Notes: generated by a model not told the origin, from the letters alone. Shown: positions 1 through 13,010, counted from the stretch's first letter. The stretch: 64,000 nt of DNA from Cyanoderma ruficeps (GCA_008694505.1 VZDJ01000043.1:658450-722449), one strand, 5' to 3'. Translations and numbers: made by a program.

Positions 1-1011
1 GATTTCCAGGGATGGTGATCCCAATGCTTCCCCAATGCCTCACCATCATTTCAGTGAAGAAATTTCTCCTAGTGTCCAACCTGAATCTGCCCTGGCATAA
101 GGCAAAGTCATTTCCTCTCATCCCTTCTTCCACTCTCCTGTCAGGAAGTTGTAAAGAACCAAAAGGATCCTTTAAACCCCCTTTTTTCCATGTCAAATAA
201 TGGGGCGGGGAGAAAAAAAGAGCTCAAGAGTTGTCAGGCATGATGCTGTCTTTTTGCACTCCCCAGAACAGATTAAAAACACATATACCTTTTTTTTGCC
301 CTGACTATCTTTTGCTTTTGCTACATACACCTTCAAAAACCTCAGAAAATATTTTTCCCTAAGTGGAATGTTGACCTTGGAAAGAACCAGAGTGGGAGTA
401 TCCATTGAAAAGTCTTTGCAATTTAGAGATATATTTATATTTCTAATTGTGTTAAATTCTCAACTAATAAAATATTTATGAAAATACAGCATACTCAAAC
501 ATACTCTTGAATTAAATTACATAAATAAACACACATTCATTATTATTTAATTTTCTTGTTTATCCAGACAAACTTATCAGATAGCTTATGAAGACAAGAC
601 AGATAGAAAGCAGAATATATGGTGTAGACTTTACATTTTGTTTTTACCTAAAAATATTCATAGAATTACTCCTTACTGAAATGATACTAAATATTTTTAC
701 CTTTTTCCATTTTAAATTAACAGAAAGCATTTTCCATTTAAATTCATTTGAAAAAATTAATTACTCTAAAACTCTTAAAACTTAACAGTGAAAAAAATTG
801 AAGTAAACAGCATCAAAGCAGAAATTTAAATTTATGAAAATTTCCTGTACATGCAAGAAAATGTTTACTTGCTGTGTAAGAAACAGATGACATCTCTAGC
901 ATGTATTGCAACGCTCAGTGAAGAGCAGAACATTTAATAAAGTCATTTAGTGGTTTTTAATGTGACAATTTTAACAGCTATGACTTTTCTGTTTACGTAA
1001 TTTCTTTTAAA

Positions 1012-1035
1012 TCAGACACATTTATATGTGTCTGA
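1012..1035. repeat. Perfect inverted repeat (10-bp arms)
   Basis: Arms TCAGACACAT (1012-1021) and ATGTGTCTGA (1026-1035) are exact reverse complements separated by the four bases TTAT. Pairing stops at both outer ends (A opposite A). A 10-bp stem is too short for a microRNA precursor, so no function is assigned. Confidence 0.85.
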
Positions 1036-2326
1036 AAAGGCTATCCCACCTAAATAACCCATTAATTAATGTCCTGTATTAATTAGATGGCAACTGAAAT
1101 ATGCATTCTGAGTCATCTTTACAATGTTAACAGTAATGGCTTTTCTTTTTTTCCTTTTTTTTTTCTATTCTGTCAAAGNTTTTTTTTCATAGAAAGTCCT
1201 TCAAGGTCAATATACAAGTCTGGGGTCTTTCTTCTGCCATCATCTTCCCAGCACATCAGTAAACAACTCTGCTGACAGAGAAAATACAGCAAGGAAGGTG
1301 GAATAACAAACAACACTGAATTGGGAAATTTCTTGAATGTGACAAGGACAAGTCCTGCTAAAGAAATCATAAGCCATTCTATAGCATTGATTCATTACAG
1401 CAAATCACTCTGAATGTAAAAAGACCAGAAGAAGCCAGGAAAACTTCTCCACTGGTAGAAGGGCAAAATGACATCACAGTGACTCTGTAGCTTGGAGAAA
1501 TGGCTCTCAGTTCTTTCTCAAGTGCATGCCTCCATCAAGAAGCTTCTTATTAATCCTGATCTGACGTGATGCTGATTTACCACAGAAACTTCAGAAAGGA
1601 TTTGATGCACCCAATTTGCAGTAAATTTTATCTTCAGTTTGCTGACAGTTCATATTTCATTGAAACCCTGTACAGCTGAGGAACACTCACATTTTAAAAT
1701 TGACCACAGGACTTTACAATAGACTTCACATATTTTATCTCCATCATTTTCAAAATGTACCAATCTAACTTAATAGTTTGGTACTGTAAATACTAGCAAA
1801 AGGGGGGAAGCCTCCTTATCACTTCCTGCTCATCAGGGTAACGACCTAAGGATTGGCCTCATTTTCTTGATTTTCATCCTTAAACAGTGCTGGTCCTTTC
1901 TAACAAAAACAATTCTTCAGAAATTTTAATATCTTTGAATATATAAGCATGTGTTAATTAGTTTTGAGGGTTTATATACTTTTCTTAACTGAGACCTCAT
2001 TTTTTTGGCATGTCTCATAAGATGTGTCAGGCCTTGATAGATAAGTGGAAAAATGTCTTTAAAGTTAACAAGAAAAAAATAATGAAAAAGGAAAATAACC
2101 ACTGTGTGTTTCTGTGAATGGAATTTAAGCTGGCATGGGAAAGGATTCTACAGTACTTGTGATGTTTGCTTTGGCTGCCATCACAGAAAATATTTCAGTG
2201 CTGAAACCAAAGGTTAAATGCAACCGGAAGGAAGTTATAAAGATGAATTGCGTAAGATGTTTCTGAATAACAGGAGTTTAAAAGTCCAGTTATTGCTTCT
2301 GTTCAGAGTGCTTGGAAGTGTTGTAC

Positions 2327-2343
2327 AGTAGTAGTAGTAGTAT
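2327..2343. repeat. (GTA)n microsatellite
   Basis: About five GTA units run directly into TATATAAA. It is short and ordinary, and could be length-variable. Confidence 0.8.
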
Positions 2344-2424
2344 ATAAAATGCAAATTTTAGAGCTTAGGGTGATAAGAATTTTTGGATTGAGATGGTACA
2401 AATTTACAGGATTAAATTTCATTA

Positions 2425-2527
2425 ACATAACAAATGTATAACATACTTATAACAATATTATAAATATAATATACAATATAATTGTAATGTACTATATAAT
2501 TTTAATATAATTAATATAATATAAATG
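2425..2527. repeat. A/T-only low-complexity tract
   Basis: About 100 bases made almost entirely of A and T, rich in TATAAT- and AATATA-like words, with only scattered C or G. Such DNA unwinds easily and is often counted as matrix-attachment-like, but the sequence shows only composition. Confidence 0.8.
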
Positions 2528-3296
2528 ATGGCATTTCATCAGTTAGAACAGTTGGGTATCATATACTGCTTTTTCTTTTGTTGGAGTTCCTGCCATTGAA
2601 GCAGTTTGGAAAGAAACTAATGGAATCTGTATACGGCTATTACACTTGTTTGGAACAGTACAGTGACATGGCAAAGTGAATTTATTGTCACTGTTCTACC
2701 TCTGCAGTTTCCATGGTGAGCACACAGCACTGCTGCTTCTTTGTAGCTTTCTGCCCAACCCTTCCAGAGTTCACCTGCCATTAATTTAACTCAATTTTTG
2801 AAATGTGAACAGTGCTTTAAAAATACCCTGAACCGTTGCTTTTATTACGTATTGTGAGATAGGAGGCTTTTCTTCCAACATGGGCAAGCCCCTAGATAGA
2901 GTAGCCACTGAGCTGAGACTTTTGATCTTTAATATGCATCCTTCTTAAGGTTTTCCAAACTGGGTGTATTCAATGTAGCTCTCTCAAGGACATGGAGGTA
3001 GTATTTCTGGAGGTGACCAAATTGATGAGCAGTGGAAGGATGAAAAGCCACATCTTTGAGCCTGTGAGAAGTGTATTAAGCTTGCATGACAAGGTAATTT
3101 TAAAAATAAATGAGATCCAGGAGTCACACTGGTTAAAAGGGATGCCTTACAAAATTATGAAATGCAAAATTGCACATGGTGAGGTGTGTGACAGATATTT
3201 AACACCTTAGAGGAGTAAGGGAATACTTTTGCACTGAAATTGGTAGAGGGAATTCTATAAAGCAGATTCAGCTTATTTCCTATTCATCTGGAAACA

Positions 3297-3331
3297 GAAA
3301 TAAATAAATAAATAAACAAATTAATAAATAA
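3297..3331. repeat. (AAAT)n microsatellite
   Basis: Successive AAAT units with two interruptions (an AAAC and a TTAAT). It is a simple repeat with no associated gene signal. Confidence 0.85.
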
Positions 3332-4039
3332 TCACCACATATGAGCCACTATTAAAAGCAAGAAAGTAGTTTTAACTCTAATAATTTTTAACATTTAGCT
3401 TAATTCTGACTATCATAGGCAGGTTTTCTATGTCGTATATAACACCTTTTCAATGCTAAGATTTTGCAGCTCTTCCAGCAAAAGAGTGAGAGAATCCTTC
3501 TTGGCATGACGGATCATGAAATTATACTGAGATTAATGAGGTGTAACAATGCAAATATCACATTTCCTATGGCATTTTTCTTTCAAATACAAGGCCCACT
3601 GGATTTTTTTACTTTGCCCTGAGTCTAATAGGGGCTTGGCAAATATTGCCCATTATTTTTTAATGAAGAGACACAGGAAAACTAAAAAAAATCCATGCAA
3701 AAGCAATTGTAAATAGCTATATCAAAAGCTGTCAAAACATGGTTGTCTCACAAATGTTGGATCAAGTGCATCATAATTTTAAATATCCTTTGATATATAA
3801 ATTGATCTGCAGATATAGATATATAAATTTCACATGGGCTGAATGAGATTCTTGTCAGTTCCAGTGAGGATATTAGCATAGCTGCACTGACAGAAATTCC
3901 AACTTCAATCAGCAAGCTCATATTCCAGAAAGCATCTTTTATTTAGAAACAACATGTTGGACAGAATTGCATTTAGAATGCCATATTTGTCTCCTAATAT
4001 AATTATTTCCTATTAATTTATTTAAAGGTTCTTTCTCTG

Positions 4040-4230
4040 GAGGGTGCTGGAGCATTGACCAGGCTTCCTAGGGAATGGTCACAACCCCAAGGCACCAGAG
4101 GTGGAGGAACCTTTGGACAGTGCTCTTAGGGATGCACAGGGTGGGATTTTGGGGTGTCTGTGCAGGGCCAGGGGATGGATCAATGAACCCTGTGAGTCCC
4201 ATCCAGCTCAGGACATTTTGTGACTTTGTG
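4040..4230 (+). mobile_element. CR1 LINE, 5'-truncated 3' end
   Basis: CR1 is the non-LTR retrotransposon that dominates bird genomes; most copies keep only the 3' end because reverse transcription stops early. The order of landmarks here fits a CR1 tail on the plus strand. First comes an AGGCTTCCTAGGGAA block (end of ORF2), then a TTTGGACAGTGCTCT block, then GGGGTGTCTGTGCAGGGCCAGG. The last landmark is the tail with GAGTCCCATCCAGCTCAG, just before an ACTTTGTG end that resembles the usual short terminal repeat. It is heavily diverged, with no usable frame. Assignment is by remembered family pattern, not a search; the 5' border is approximate. Confidence 0.82.
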
Positions 4231-6251
4231 GTTCCGGATGAACTGCAGAAAGAATGCCCACAGCACCAGACATTTTGCAATTAAAATGGTACATAAAATG
4301 AAATTATTCTCATGATTAAGTAAATGGGCATTTTTCCCCTACTAATTTTCATATTCTATATGTGCAAATCATTGAGATGAATTTGCTCAGCTTTGTTCAG
4401 AACTGGATTTGCCAACAGCCACTAACTAGAAGAGTTGGTTAATAAGTATTTGCCACAAAGCACTTTGCTTACATAGCAAAGTGTGGCATATGAAAATATA
4501 GTTTAACTAACCAAACAAAACTGGTATTTTTCACATCATGTATTTGGCATACAAATAATATCTTAAATGGTTTTATTGTCTATTATAATTATAAGGTGTT
4601 GTTCTTTACTGTGTTTTATTCCATTATCAACTGAGAACTGCCTTTTAGTTTTATAAAAAATAATAGCTGCTCATTTTATCATGTGAAGCTGTGAAAATGC
4701 ACATTTTTTCATTTAGCTCTGGAGGCATTATCAGAGAGAATAGCTTTCAATCTGTTCATTAAATAGTATCTGCTTATTACTACTTCTAATCTGGACCACA
4801 GCAACACAGAGAATTAGTTATAAGCAGCACCTAGCAATGTAATGTTTAGAACCACTGACTAAATGCCTCTTACACCAGCAGAAAGAGTACTTTTTACTAC
4901 TGTTAATGATGGAGAAGTGGTAATTACATTGCTGCATTTCAGTTCATCCATCATTTGGGCATTCTGCAAATGAGTCTCTTTGAACCCGTGTGTAACACCA
5001 CTAGCTCTGGGTTTGGGTTTTGTTTGTGTTTGTTGTTTGTATTTTTTGTGGGTTTTTATTTTAATAAATTCATCCAATGTATTATAAAATCCAAACAGAA
5101 TTACTTCCTCTGCAGACCTTTTCAGCTAAGGAAATATCATTTTTGTACTTAGATATTTACCCTGCTCCTTTGAAGCCAGGCTATTTGAGAGCAGCTTTCT
5201 AACAGAGACTCCCAAACTTGACAACACCAGGGATATTCTCATAGGACCCCCACTATTTCTAGGAATGAAACTGCATCTCTTTTTCTTAAGAGTATCATCC
5301 AGCCATTCACAGGATGATTTGGGGAAGTTGGGAAAGATTTTGCTTCTCTAGGCGTCATTTCTATAAAATGTTCTACCAAAAAGGTGCGCAGGACTGGAGC
5401 TTGTTTTGAGGACTTTTAGTAGACAAAGGATGATTGCAAATGATGCTGAAATTCAAAGGCTATGGTTTAAATGGATGGAAGGAGCTGCATAAAAACCTTG
5501 CTGTTTGATAAGAGAAAGCAGAAATCATAATTCTCATAGAGGTGCTGGCCTGTGTGGAATTATTGCTTGTGCTTTCCTTGCTGGCTCTCAGTGGGCCTGT
5601 TTGCAGTGAAAAAGAAAAGGAATTTTGAGCCATGCAGGTCTGGGGCCTGAACCACCTCAAGGATAACATAAAATAACTCAAGATAGAGAACGAGCCAGAG
5701 GATTCAGGAGTAGTCTGTAAAAATACAGGCCTGCAATGAAACTATAGAAGAAAATTAGGTATACAAAGTCTACATGGGACTGAAGGAAACAGAAGCCAAA
5801 TTAAAAGAATTTTAAAAGAAAATGAAGGAGGAGGACCAGGAATTTGAAGCTGGTGAGCAAAATGAGACATGTCCAGTCCTTGACTGGAATTCAGAGTTCC
5901 TCTCCAGGTGCAATGTTTTCTGTTGCTGCCTGAGGCTGTATGACATGCAATTTATAAAACAGCTGGGAATTCTATCTTATTACCATAGTAAATTCAAATT
6001 TAGCTGACAGCTAAGAATCACCTGGTTGTTGTATTTCTACTTTTTATTTACATTTTGCCTGTTTAAATTGTTCTGTTAGGGCTCTTATATGTTATTTTTC
6101 TATACTGTATCCTGTTGATAGCTGATACAGTTTTTTGCAACGAAATTCACCTTCAATTCAGATAACTTCTATTAGGATTTTGCATCTTCCAGCCATGGAT
6201 TTAATGATTATCTGGTAGTTCCAGATGCATAAGCAAAAGCAGAAATTTGGA

Positions 6252-6278
6252 GGGTTGGGGTTTTTTTGGGGGGAGGGG
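6252..6278 (+). other. G-quadruplex-type motif
   Basis: Four runs of three to six G are separated by loops of 2 (TT), 7 (T7) and 1 (A) bases, which satisfies the usual G3+ loop 1-7 rule on the plus strand. Folding is predicted from pattern only; no promoter or exon is seen beside it. Confidence 0.75.
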
Positions 6279-6513
6279 AGCACTGCACCAGTCTGCTTTT
6301 CCTAATTTAAATTGTAATTTTTGGCACCTGTAAAGAAAATATTTAAGAATAGCATTGCTCATTGTATTTTTAAGACATTTCACTGTCAGGCCTTGCAATT
6401 ATTCCAAATTTGTTAAAGACTTTCCTCACCTTTGAAGCTGTGTTGAATCTTACCAAGTGCCCAAAAACCCGTACCAGTGTGCTTTTCTATCTTGTCACTT
6501 GCATGTTCACTTT

Positions 6514-6537
6514 GGTGGGGGGATGGGGTGGGGGGGA
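6514..6537 (+). other. Second G-rich quadruplex-type motif
   Basis: Runs of 6, 4 and 7 G are separated by AT and T, preceded by GGT. Four G3 tracts are possible if the 7-G run is split by a single-G loop. It lies 235 bases downstream of the first motif, on the same strand. Confidence 0.6.
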
Positions 6538-8404
6538 TGTTTGTTTAGGTTTATTTGGTTTTGTTTGTGTTTAAAAATAAATTGCAATGTGCAAAAAAAA
6601 TGAAAATATGGTATCACTGGGAAAACTGAGCAGGGGAGTTACCTTGTCATCCTGTAGCCAAAGTTAAAGACTCTGTGATGGAAAGCAAACCCCTAGAGGT
6701 CACTGTAATCATAAACATTCACACAGAGATCTAGATTTGAGTAATGAATGTCACGATTAAAATAAGCTATCTATAGAAAGAAGCTTACAGTCAGATTTCT
6801 GGCCTGTCCTGAAGCGACCCCTCCAAAGCCATGGTGAATGTCACTGGTGATGGTTTGGCAGCACAACCCATCACTCCACATCAGGGCACAGCATCAAATT
6901 GTGAAAAATTACTAGACCAGAGCTGGAGCTCTGGAGGTTTGTCCCTGTGGGGGAAGGAGGGTGGTGTGGAGGGTAGGCAGGGTGGCTGTGGAGAAGGAAA
7001 ACAGAAAATAAGTGAAAAAGAAGTTGTTCTTGTCCCAGTGGCTTGGACAAGATAGCAAAGTTTGCTAAACATAATGGACCAGCTATCCATATGAAATGAG
7101 TGAAAGCTTTATATTAGTGACAACTGCAGAGCAGACACTGTGTTTTGTCTGTGTATTGCAAACACTGGCTCAAAAGGGGCTTTCTCATACACTAAATGGG
7201 AACAGATCACTTGGAAGCCCATTCTGAAAAAGTGGAGCAAAATGAACTCCTAATGCTCAGTATAAATGCTGCGGGAAGGGTAAAATAAACATTAGATGAC
7301 CTGTCCACAACAACAAAAAAAACCATTTCATAGAACAAACTGAATTGTTCAGTGTCTTACTTTAATTTCTAAACCTTCGACACTACATATGTTTGGGAAG
7401 CAGTTTATGATGCTGTGCTCTAATCTTGAACATGTTGATGGAAGCAAAATCCTGTTGATACTTGTATTCAGTGATTGCATTAAAACCCAGATTAATTTAC
7501 TTACTAACAACCAATTCACTATGACATGAAACAGAAACAACTTTGCAAATGTCAAAGGGGCTGTATCTAATTTTACAGTAATTTATTCTTTAACTGGTTC
7601 TCTAAAGTTCCACAACATAGTTTCATTTGTGCCCAGGGGAATGTGCTTTAATTTGACAGTCAAGAGAAGGAAGTATGTGGGATAAAGGTGCTGGGACTTC
7701 ACTGTTTTCAAGCTTATGCTTTGCAGACCATGTAAAATTCATATAAACCTTTTCCCAGTATAATGAAGCATTTAAAAAGTGTGTCCCTTATCAATAAAGT
7801 ATAAAGCTGATTTTTTTCTGGTGATAACAAGTGATGGAATACACAGACAGGTCTTGATTCAGTTGGCTGAACAAAACTCTCCCCCATTATTTCAGGCACT
7901 GGAAAGTTTGCAGAGTTCTGTCAGATATGATACCCCAAGAAAGCAAGGATTTCTGGATTTGCATATGAATGCCATGTGAGAAATCCTAGGGTATCCCAAA
8001 TGTTACTGGATGCATGTGTTTGGGCAACTGATTTAGACTTTCGCTGTTCATACATTACCTTAACATTGATTCTCACTGGCAGCATATGAAATAATTAATT
8101 TTTGTCCCTTTTGTTGGTATGGACTTATTATCTCATTACAGTAGTTCTTTGTGCTAACTTCATTAAGTTTTCAACATGACTTCTGAAAACAATGAAAATT
8201 CCAAAACAAATTGTATAAGATCTTAGATAACAATGGCTTCAAAAGAGAGAATTAATCAAGACCTAGCCCCTGGTGCTTGAATAACATTCAAAAGGAAACA
8301 ACAGTGTTTGTTATGCTTTTTTTTCTCTCAGTTCTGACTGTCCAAACTCAACTTAAGCCTGGGGCAAAATGAGCTGAAAGAAAAGAAAAGAAAAATGTTG
8401 AAAC

Positions 8405-8490
8405 TGAATTTTAAAATAAAAAAAAAAACAAAACCCACACCCAAACCTAGAAAAAAACCACAACAAAACCCCCCAAAAAAACACCCAGAA
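8405..8490 (-). repeat. A/C-rich low-complexity patch
   Basis: The plus strand is nearly all A and C (runs such as AAAACCCACACCCAAACC and CCCCCCAAAAAAACACCC). Read on the minus strand, it has the same GGTTTTTTGGG character as the other G/T patches in this window. No terminal features identify it as a transposon. Confidence 0.7.
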
Positions 8491-9390
8491 GAAGGAACGA
8501 AAAAGAATATATATGTAATACAATAGCTCAGTCAAAAGGAGCAAGAAGGCCCCCACTAGATCCAATCCCAGCTTTACAATGCTGCAATGACATTAAATTC
8601 TGGGGGATTGTGTTTATCCAACTGAGAGCAGAACTGGTCCAGTGCATGATTCTGGAAAAGCCACTGAATTTACTTCAGAGATAATCTTTAAATATAAAAT
8701 TTTAAAATAACCTAACATCTGGTCTTGGAAACATGTTGCTGGCAATATACATGAAAGGAAACTTCTCATGTTTAGAAACTTCCTGTCCTCCTTCCCAATT
8801 TTTGTAATTCAAATAAGTAATATTCTTGTTATGACATGACACTTGTTTTGAAAGCAACTCAATATGATTTCTATAAGAGAGGCTCAACAAGTGAACCAAG
8901 GGAATGAACAGCTAGAAAGAAGGCAATAAACCTGATTAGACTGAAATATTACTTAGTATGAGTAGAGGACTCTTTCTATATACAGACATCTGTGCAGAGA
9001 AACAGTGATAATTTTAGATCCTCTGGCTGGGCTGCCTGGTGACATGGAATGAAAGACATTCATTAAAATCTTTAATTCTTCACTCAGAATTTGAGTTATC
9101 AAAGAGTCCAAAGAATACTTTTTAATATCTCCATGTAAACAGCTATTGCATGTAACTAGCTAATAAACTACAGAGTACTTTCTGAGAATCATTATATACA
9201 AAATAAATATACATAATAATATTATGACAACATGATATATTTCAAAATAAACAATTTTTTTCACTGGCACTTATAAATCATGTACAGAACTCTCCCTCTA
9301 TCAAAATCACATTTTTTCTGAGAGCTAGTATTTATCTTGACTCCACCTTGTTTTTCTTAATAATTATTACTGTATAGAACAATTTTTCTT

Positions 9391-9432
9391 TTATATATAC
9401 ACANTATACACACACACACACACATATATATA
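9391..9432. repeat. (TA)n/(CA)n compound microsatellite
   Basis: A TATATA stretch, then ACAC with an N at 9404, then about eight CA units, then TATATATA. The N shows the assembly could not resolve the junction. Likely length-polymorphic. Confidence 0.85.
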
Positions 9433-11466
9433 ACTGCTGCATTCTATAAGGAGAAGATTTAGAGTAAAGCACGCAAATAAAATGGCAACAAAACCTGTTT
9501 CCAATGTACTACAAACTTCAGTTTGCACACAGATCTACCAGGCAGACGTAGAAGTCAACCTGCTCTTGACATGTCGACAGAAAAAACTGTCCCAGGCAGC
9601 AGAGTCTGTATTCTTATTATTTAGGCCCTGGCTTTTCCCAGGTGATTTCCTCTTTGCATGAAGTCCCTCTTTTTTGCAGGTTTCTGCTTCCAATAATATT
9701 GAAATTTAGACAGACAATTCCCTAAGTCTACCTAGATCATAATGTATCTCAAAGTCTCCTAATTTGTTTTATTCTAATATACCTTTTTTCTTTCCTTTTT
9801 TTCATGGAATAAAGAAAATAATTTGTCTTGACTGTCTTTAGCAATCTTATAGGGTTTTAAAAATAATTTGTTTTGGCATTTATCAGGTACCAAAGGTAAA
9901 TGTACATTATCATATTCAGATATGATCTGATTGCACAGGTAGGGAGAAGAAGCAGACAGGAAAAGTCCTCTGTCACATTTCTTCATGGGCAGCATGCACA
10001 CTCACAGCTGAGACCCATTCCAGCTGTCTGCTTTCCCCTCTAGTATCCGAATCCACTTTTTTCTTTTTTTTTTCCACACAGTTACATGAACACGATTTTA
10101 CTGTATGTGATTCCTGCAGAAGTCCCTTTCTCCTGTGTGCTTTGTCTCCCTGATGTTTTGCCTTTATTATTTCAAAGGGAGTTTCACCCTCAAGAGAAGG
10201 GAATTGACTGAAAACAGATCCACTGAAAACAGATGCATGCAAACTGAGTTTGCTGTTTGCCCCCGTGAAGGTCAGTGACAACGACAGTGCCTGGGAGAGT
10301 TGATTCCCAGGCAGGACATTGGGTGACATTTCTTCCGTGTGCTTCGTTCCCACAGCTCAGGGAGCTGATTCAAAGCTCACAGAGTCACTGGGAATACTGC
10401 AGTTATATCCTCTGTGCCTTAGGTCAAGTGCTCCAAGCCTCCAAAGGGAACCCTTCGTGGCTGGTGCAGGTTATTTTGCTAGAACGGGTAGAGGGGTTTT
10501 GTTGATTCACACAGCATGATCCGGCCAACATGTGACAGGGGCAAAGCGCCAGGAGGATTTCAGGGGCACCTGCTGCTCCTGCCACTCCTCCTGAGCTTGT
10601 GACCTCAGCTGTGACAGGGAGACAGCTGAGTGCTTTCTGCTCTGTTTATCTGTACCATTTCTTCCACCTTCATCCCAGCCTGCTCTTAGTTAAATAATAT
10701 AAAAACTGTGGAATCTTCATCATGGAGAATCTGCATTCATTGTGGCTTTCCTGTAATTTTTGTAGTACTGCTCTAGCATCAGTATTTCATTAGCCAGATC
10801 GAGTAGGCTGATTTTTTTATATATATATTTGTCTGGATCTACACCATAGAAGACTGGCAAATCTGACAGGAACAGCATCAGTTCTCCAAGGCACTTTTCT
10901 CCCTCATCTCAGCACTGATGGTGCTGCTTAGACAGAAACAGCAGAATTTCAGCAGTTCCCTGCTGAGGATTTGTCATGGCCTTTTACTGCAGCCACAGAC
11001 ACTGGTTGGAAAAAAAAAAGGAACTAATCAAGACAGAAGAATTTGCTGATTACTCTCAAACAGAGATGTGTTTGCATTGTCAGTTTGCACTGTCAATTTG
11101 CACAAACCTCTTTCCACTTCTTCTGAGAGGAAAGATGGAGCTCTCCCTTGAGCACAAGTGAAACAATTGGTTCAAATAACATTTATTTAGTAGTACAACT
11201 ATAGAGGCCCTGACATTGCAAAAATATGAGGCAGCACAAAATTTGTGAGGTAGTATATTCCATTAGACCAGCTAGTTTGTAAATTCAGGAAAAGTGCTTC
11301 ACAAACTTGTGAGCACACAAGGCTTTCCCCAGATTTGAAACTGCAGTCTTGACTTGAGTTCTTTCCTGTGTCCATGAACTGTGCTTTAGCCACACTGAAC
11401 CAGACCTTGAATTTTAGAATATTTGTGTGTTCCCTACCTATTCTGTTTAACCTTCATTCAGTGAAA

Positions 11467-11506
11467 GGCTATATAGGTTTATGGTTATAAAGGGCTATAT
11501 AGGTTT
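11467..11506. repeat. Direct repeat, 14-bp units
   Basis: GGCTATATAGGTTT occurs at 11467-11480 and again exactly at 11493-11506, a 26-base period. Each unit contains the palindrome CTATATAG. A small local duplication is the simplest explanation. Confidence 0.8.
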
Positions 11507-11585
11507 CCTCTCTGAAACACAGACTTTATTTTGTTACATAGTCAAAATAAAGCACAGAAGCATCATCCTACCTACTTGAAGATGC

Positions 11586-11692
11586 TTAGTCCAGGTTTTG
11601 GTTTTGGATTTTTGTTCTTTGCTTTATTGGGAAGGTTTTGTTGGTTGGTTGGTTTTTGGTTTTCATCAGTTTTAGGGGGGGGGTGGTTGTTG
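11586..11692. repeat. G/T-rich low-complexity tract
   Basis: The plus strand is almost only G and T, including GGTTGGTTGG and a run of nine G at 11675-11683. It abuts the CCCTT array directly, so the top strand changes from G/T to C/T at about 11692 while staying poor in A. Confidence 0.75.
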
Positions 11693-11800
11693 TCCCTTCC
11701 CTTCCCTTCCCTTCCCTTCCCCTTCCNCCCTTCCCTTCCCTTCCCTTCCCTTCCCTTCCCTTCCCTTCCCTTCCCTTCCCTTCCCTTCCCTTCCCTTTTT
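11693..11800. repeat. (CCCTT)n pentanucleotide array
   Basis: About 100 bases of near-perfect CCCTT units with one N at 11727 and slight irregularity beside it, ending in a T run. The long polypyrimidine/polypurine mirror composition can form triplex DNA in principle. Apparent open frames here are artefacts of the repeat (SLPFP repeats). Confidence 0.95.
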
Positions 11801-12314
11801 CTGATTTTTTCCTTGAGACTTCCATAGAGCTGAATGGTTTTATAAATGGCTTTCTCTTGGGATAAGTGTTAACAGGTTCAGTGATAAAAATCTCATCTCT
11901 TGATTATTTAGGATATTGTGTAGATTTTTAACTGGACAGAAAGTTCAGGCACATGGGAGGATTGACTGTTCAGCTCAGAGTGTTGAGGTACTTTTAAAGA
12001 TTAATAATCTGGACAGGCACAATTCCCTCAGCCCCTGAACTGGACTGCTGGGTAGTGCTGTGGGTTTTTTTACCCCCTCATAATTTTTGCTGAGGTGATC
12101 TGCTTGTCTTATACCTGTTTTAAGGCAGAAGTTCTTCACACAGGCTTGAAATCCCTAAAGTAATAATTATGCTCTTACAATGACTACAAACAGCTGTTGA
12201 AATAAGAGAGAAAACAGGTGAGGGTGCATGACATATAAGATTATTGAGCTTGCTAATCCTCAGATTCCCTCAGAGCAGAAGCAATATTTACAGGCCTGAT
12301 TGGTTTTGGGGGTT

Positions 12315-12334
12315 CCCCCCCCCCCTTTTTTTTT
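12315..12334. repeat. Homopolymer block C11-T9
   Basis: Eleven C are followed by nine T, just after GGGGG and TT. Run lengths in such blocks are often misread, so they should not be used to judge frames. Confidence 0.8.
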
Positions 12335-12929
12335 AAATGGAAACGCAATTGCTTGTTCTTGTTTTTCCAATTTTTTTTTAGGAACTCTCCCAGAGGAAAA
12401 GCATGGGTTGTATACATCTTCATCTGCCCCAGCTGTGATAACCTTCCTGCAGACACTCATAAGCACAGGACAAGAGCTGGGGAGTGGGACCTCAGGGAAG
12501 GTATTTGAAACCCTGCCAATTTAGCCAATTGTCTCTTACTCCTGAATTAAGCTGCAATCTTGTCAAACAAGGAGCTGGACAGCATGGCAGTGCAGGAAAG
12601 TGGGATCCAGGGAAGAAACTAATGAATATACTTCAGATTGTTTGATTTGCACAGCACAGCAATTATTTTTGAAAATTTTATAGGGTTCCTTTTGTATAGG
12701 AGCAGAGGAACTAAAAAAAACCTTTTGAGTCATCTAACCTAATCCTCTAAAACAGTAATTCTCAAGCACTGAAGAAAGGTAAAAGAACTGAGGTCCAAAG
12801 TTTGGGTCTCAGTTTCCACCAGATGTTGGGATGAGTAGGAGGGAAAAGCTGTTTCCTTCACCTGGAAAGACAGCAAATATTGAAGACAGAAGACATAGGT
12901 CTCCTCTCTCCAAAACATTATTTTCTTTG

Positions 12930-13010
12930 GGAAAAAAACCCAACAGACAAAACAACCAAATACAAAACTACAGAAAGAAATCCACATTAAAAAAAAAAAA
13001 AAAGGCAAAC
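12930..13010 (-). repeat. A/C-rich low-complexity patch
   Basis: The plus strand is A- and C-rich, with a pure A run of about 15 near 12988-13002. On the minus strand it has the same T/G-rich look as the other patches here. No family is recognised. Confidence 0.6.

Larger units (their letters stand above)
1..4039. other. AT-rich non-coding single-copy DNA
   Basis: No exon or RNA gene is recognised here. Open frames are under about 75 codons and match no family I know. The block holds T-rich tracts near 1141-1188 (with one N at 1179), a perfect hairpin at 1012-1035, a short GTA run near 2327-2343, a nearly pure A/T segment at 2425-2527 and an AAAT microsatellite near 3297-3331. It is intergenic or intronic by inference; the sequence cannot say which. 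Confidence 0.6.

Noticed and set aside
11531..11865. Repetitive SLPFP and EGKGR proteins on both strands
   Set aside because: They are translations of the (CCCTT)n microsatellite and contain an N.
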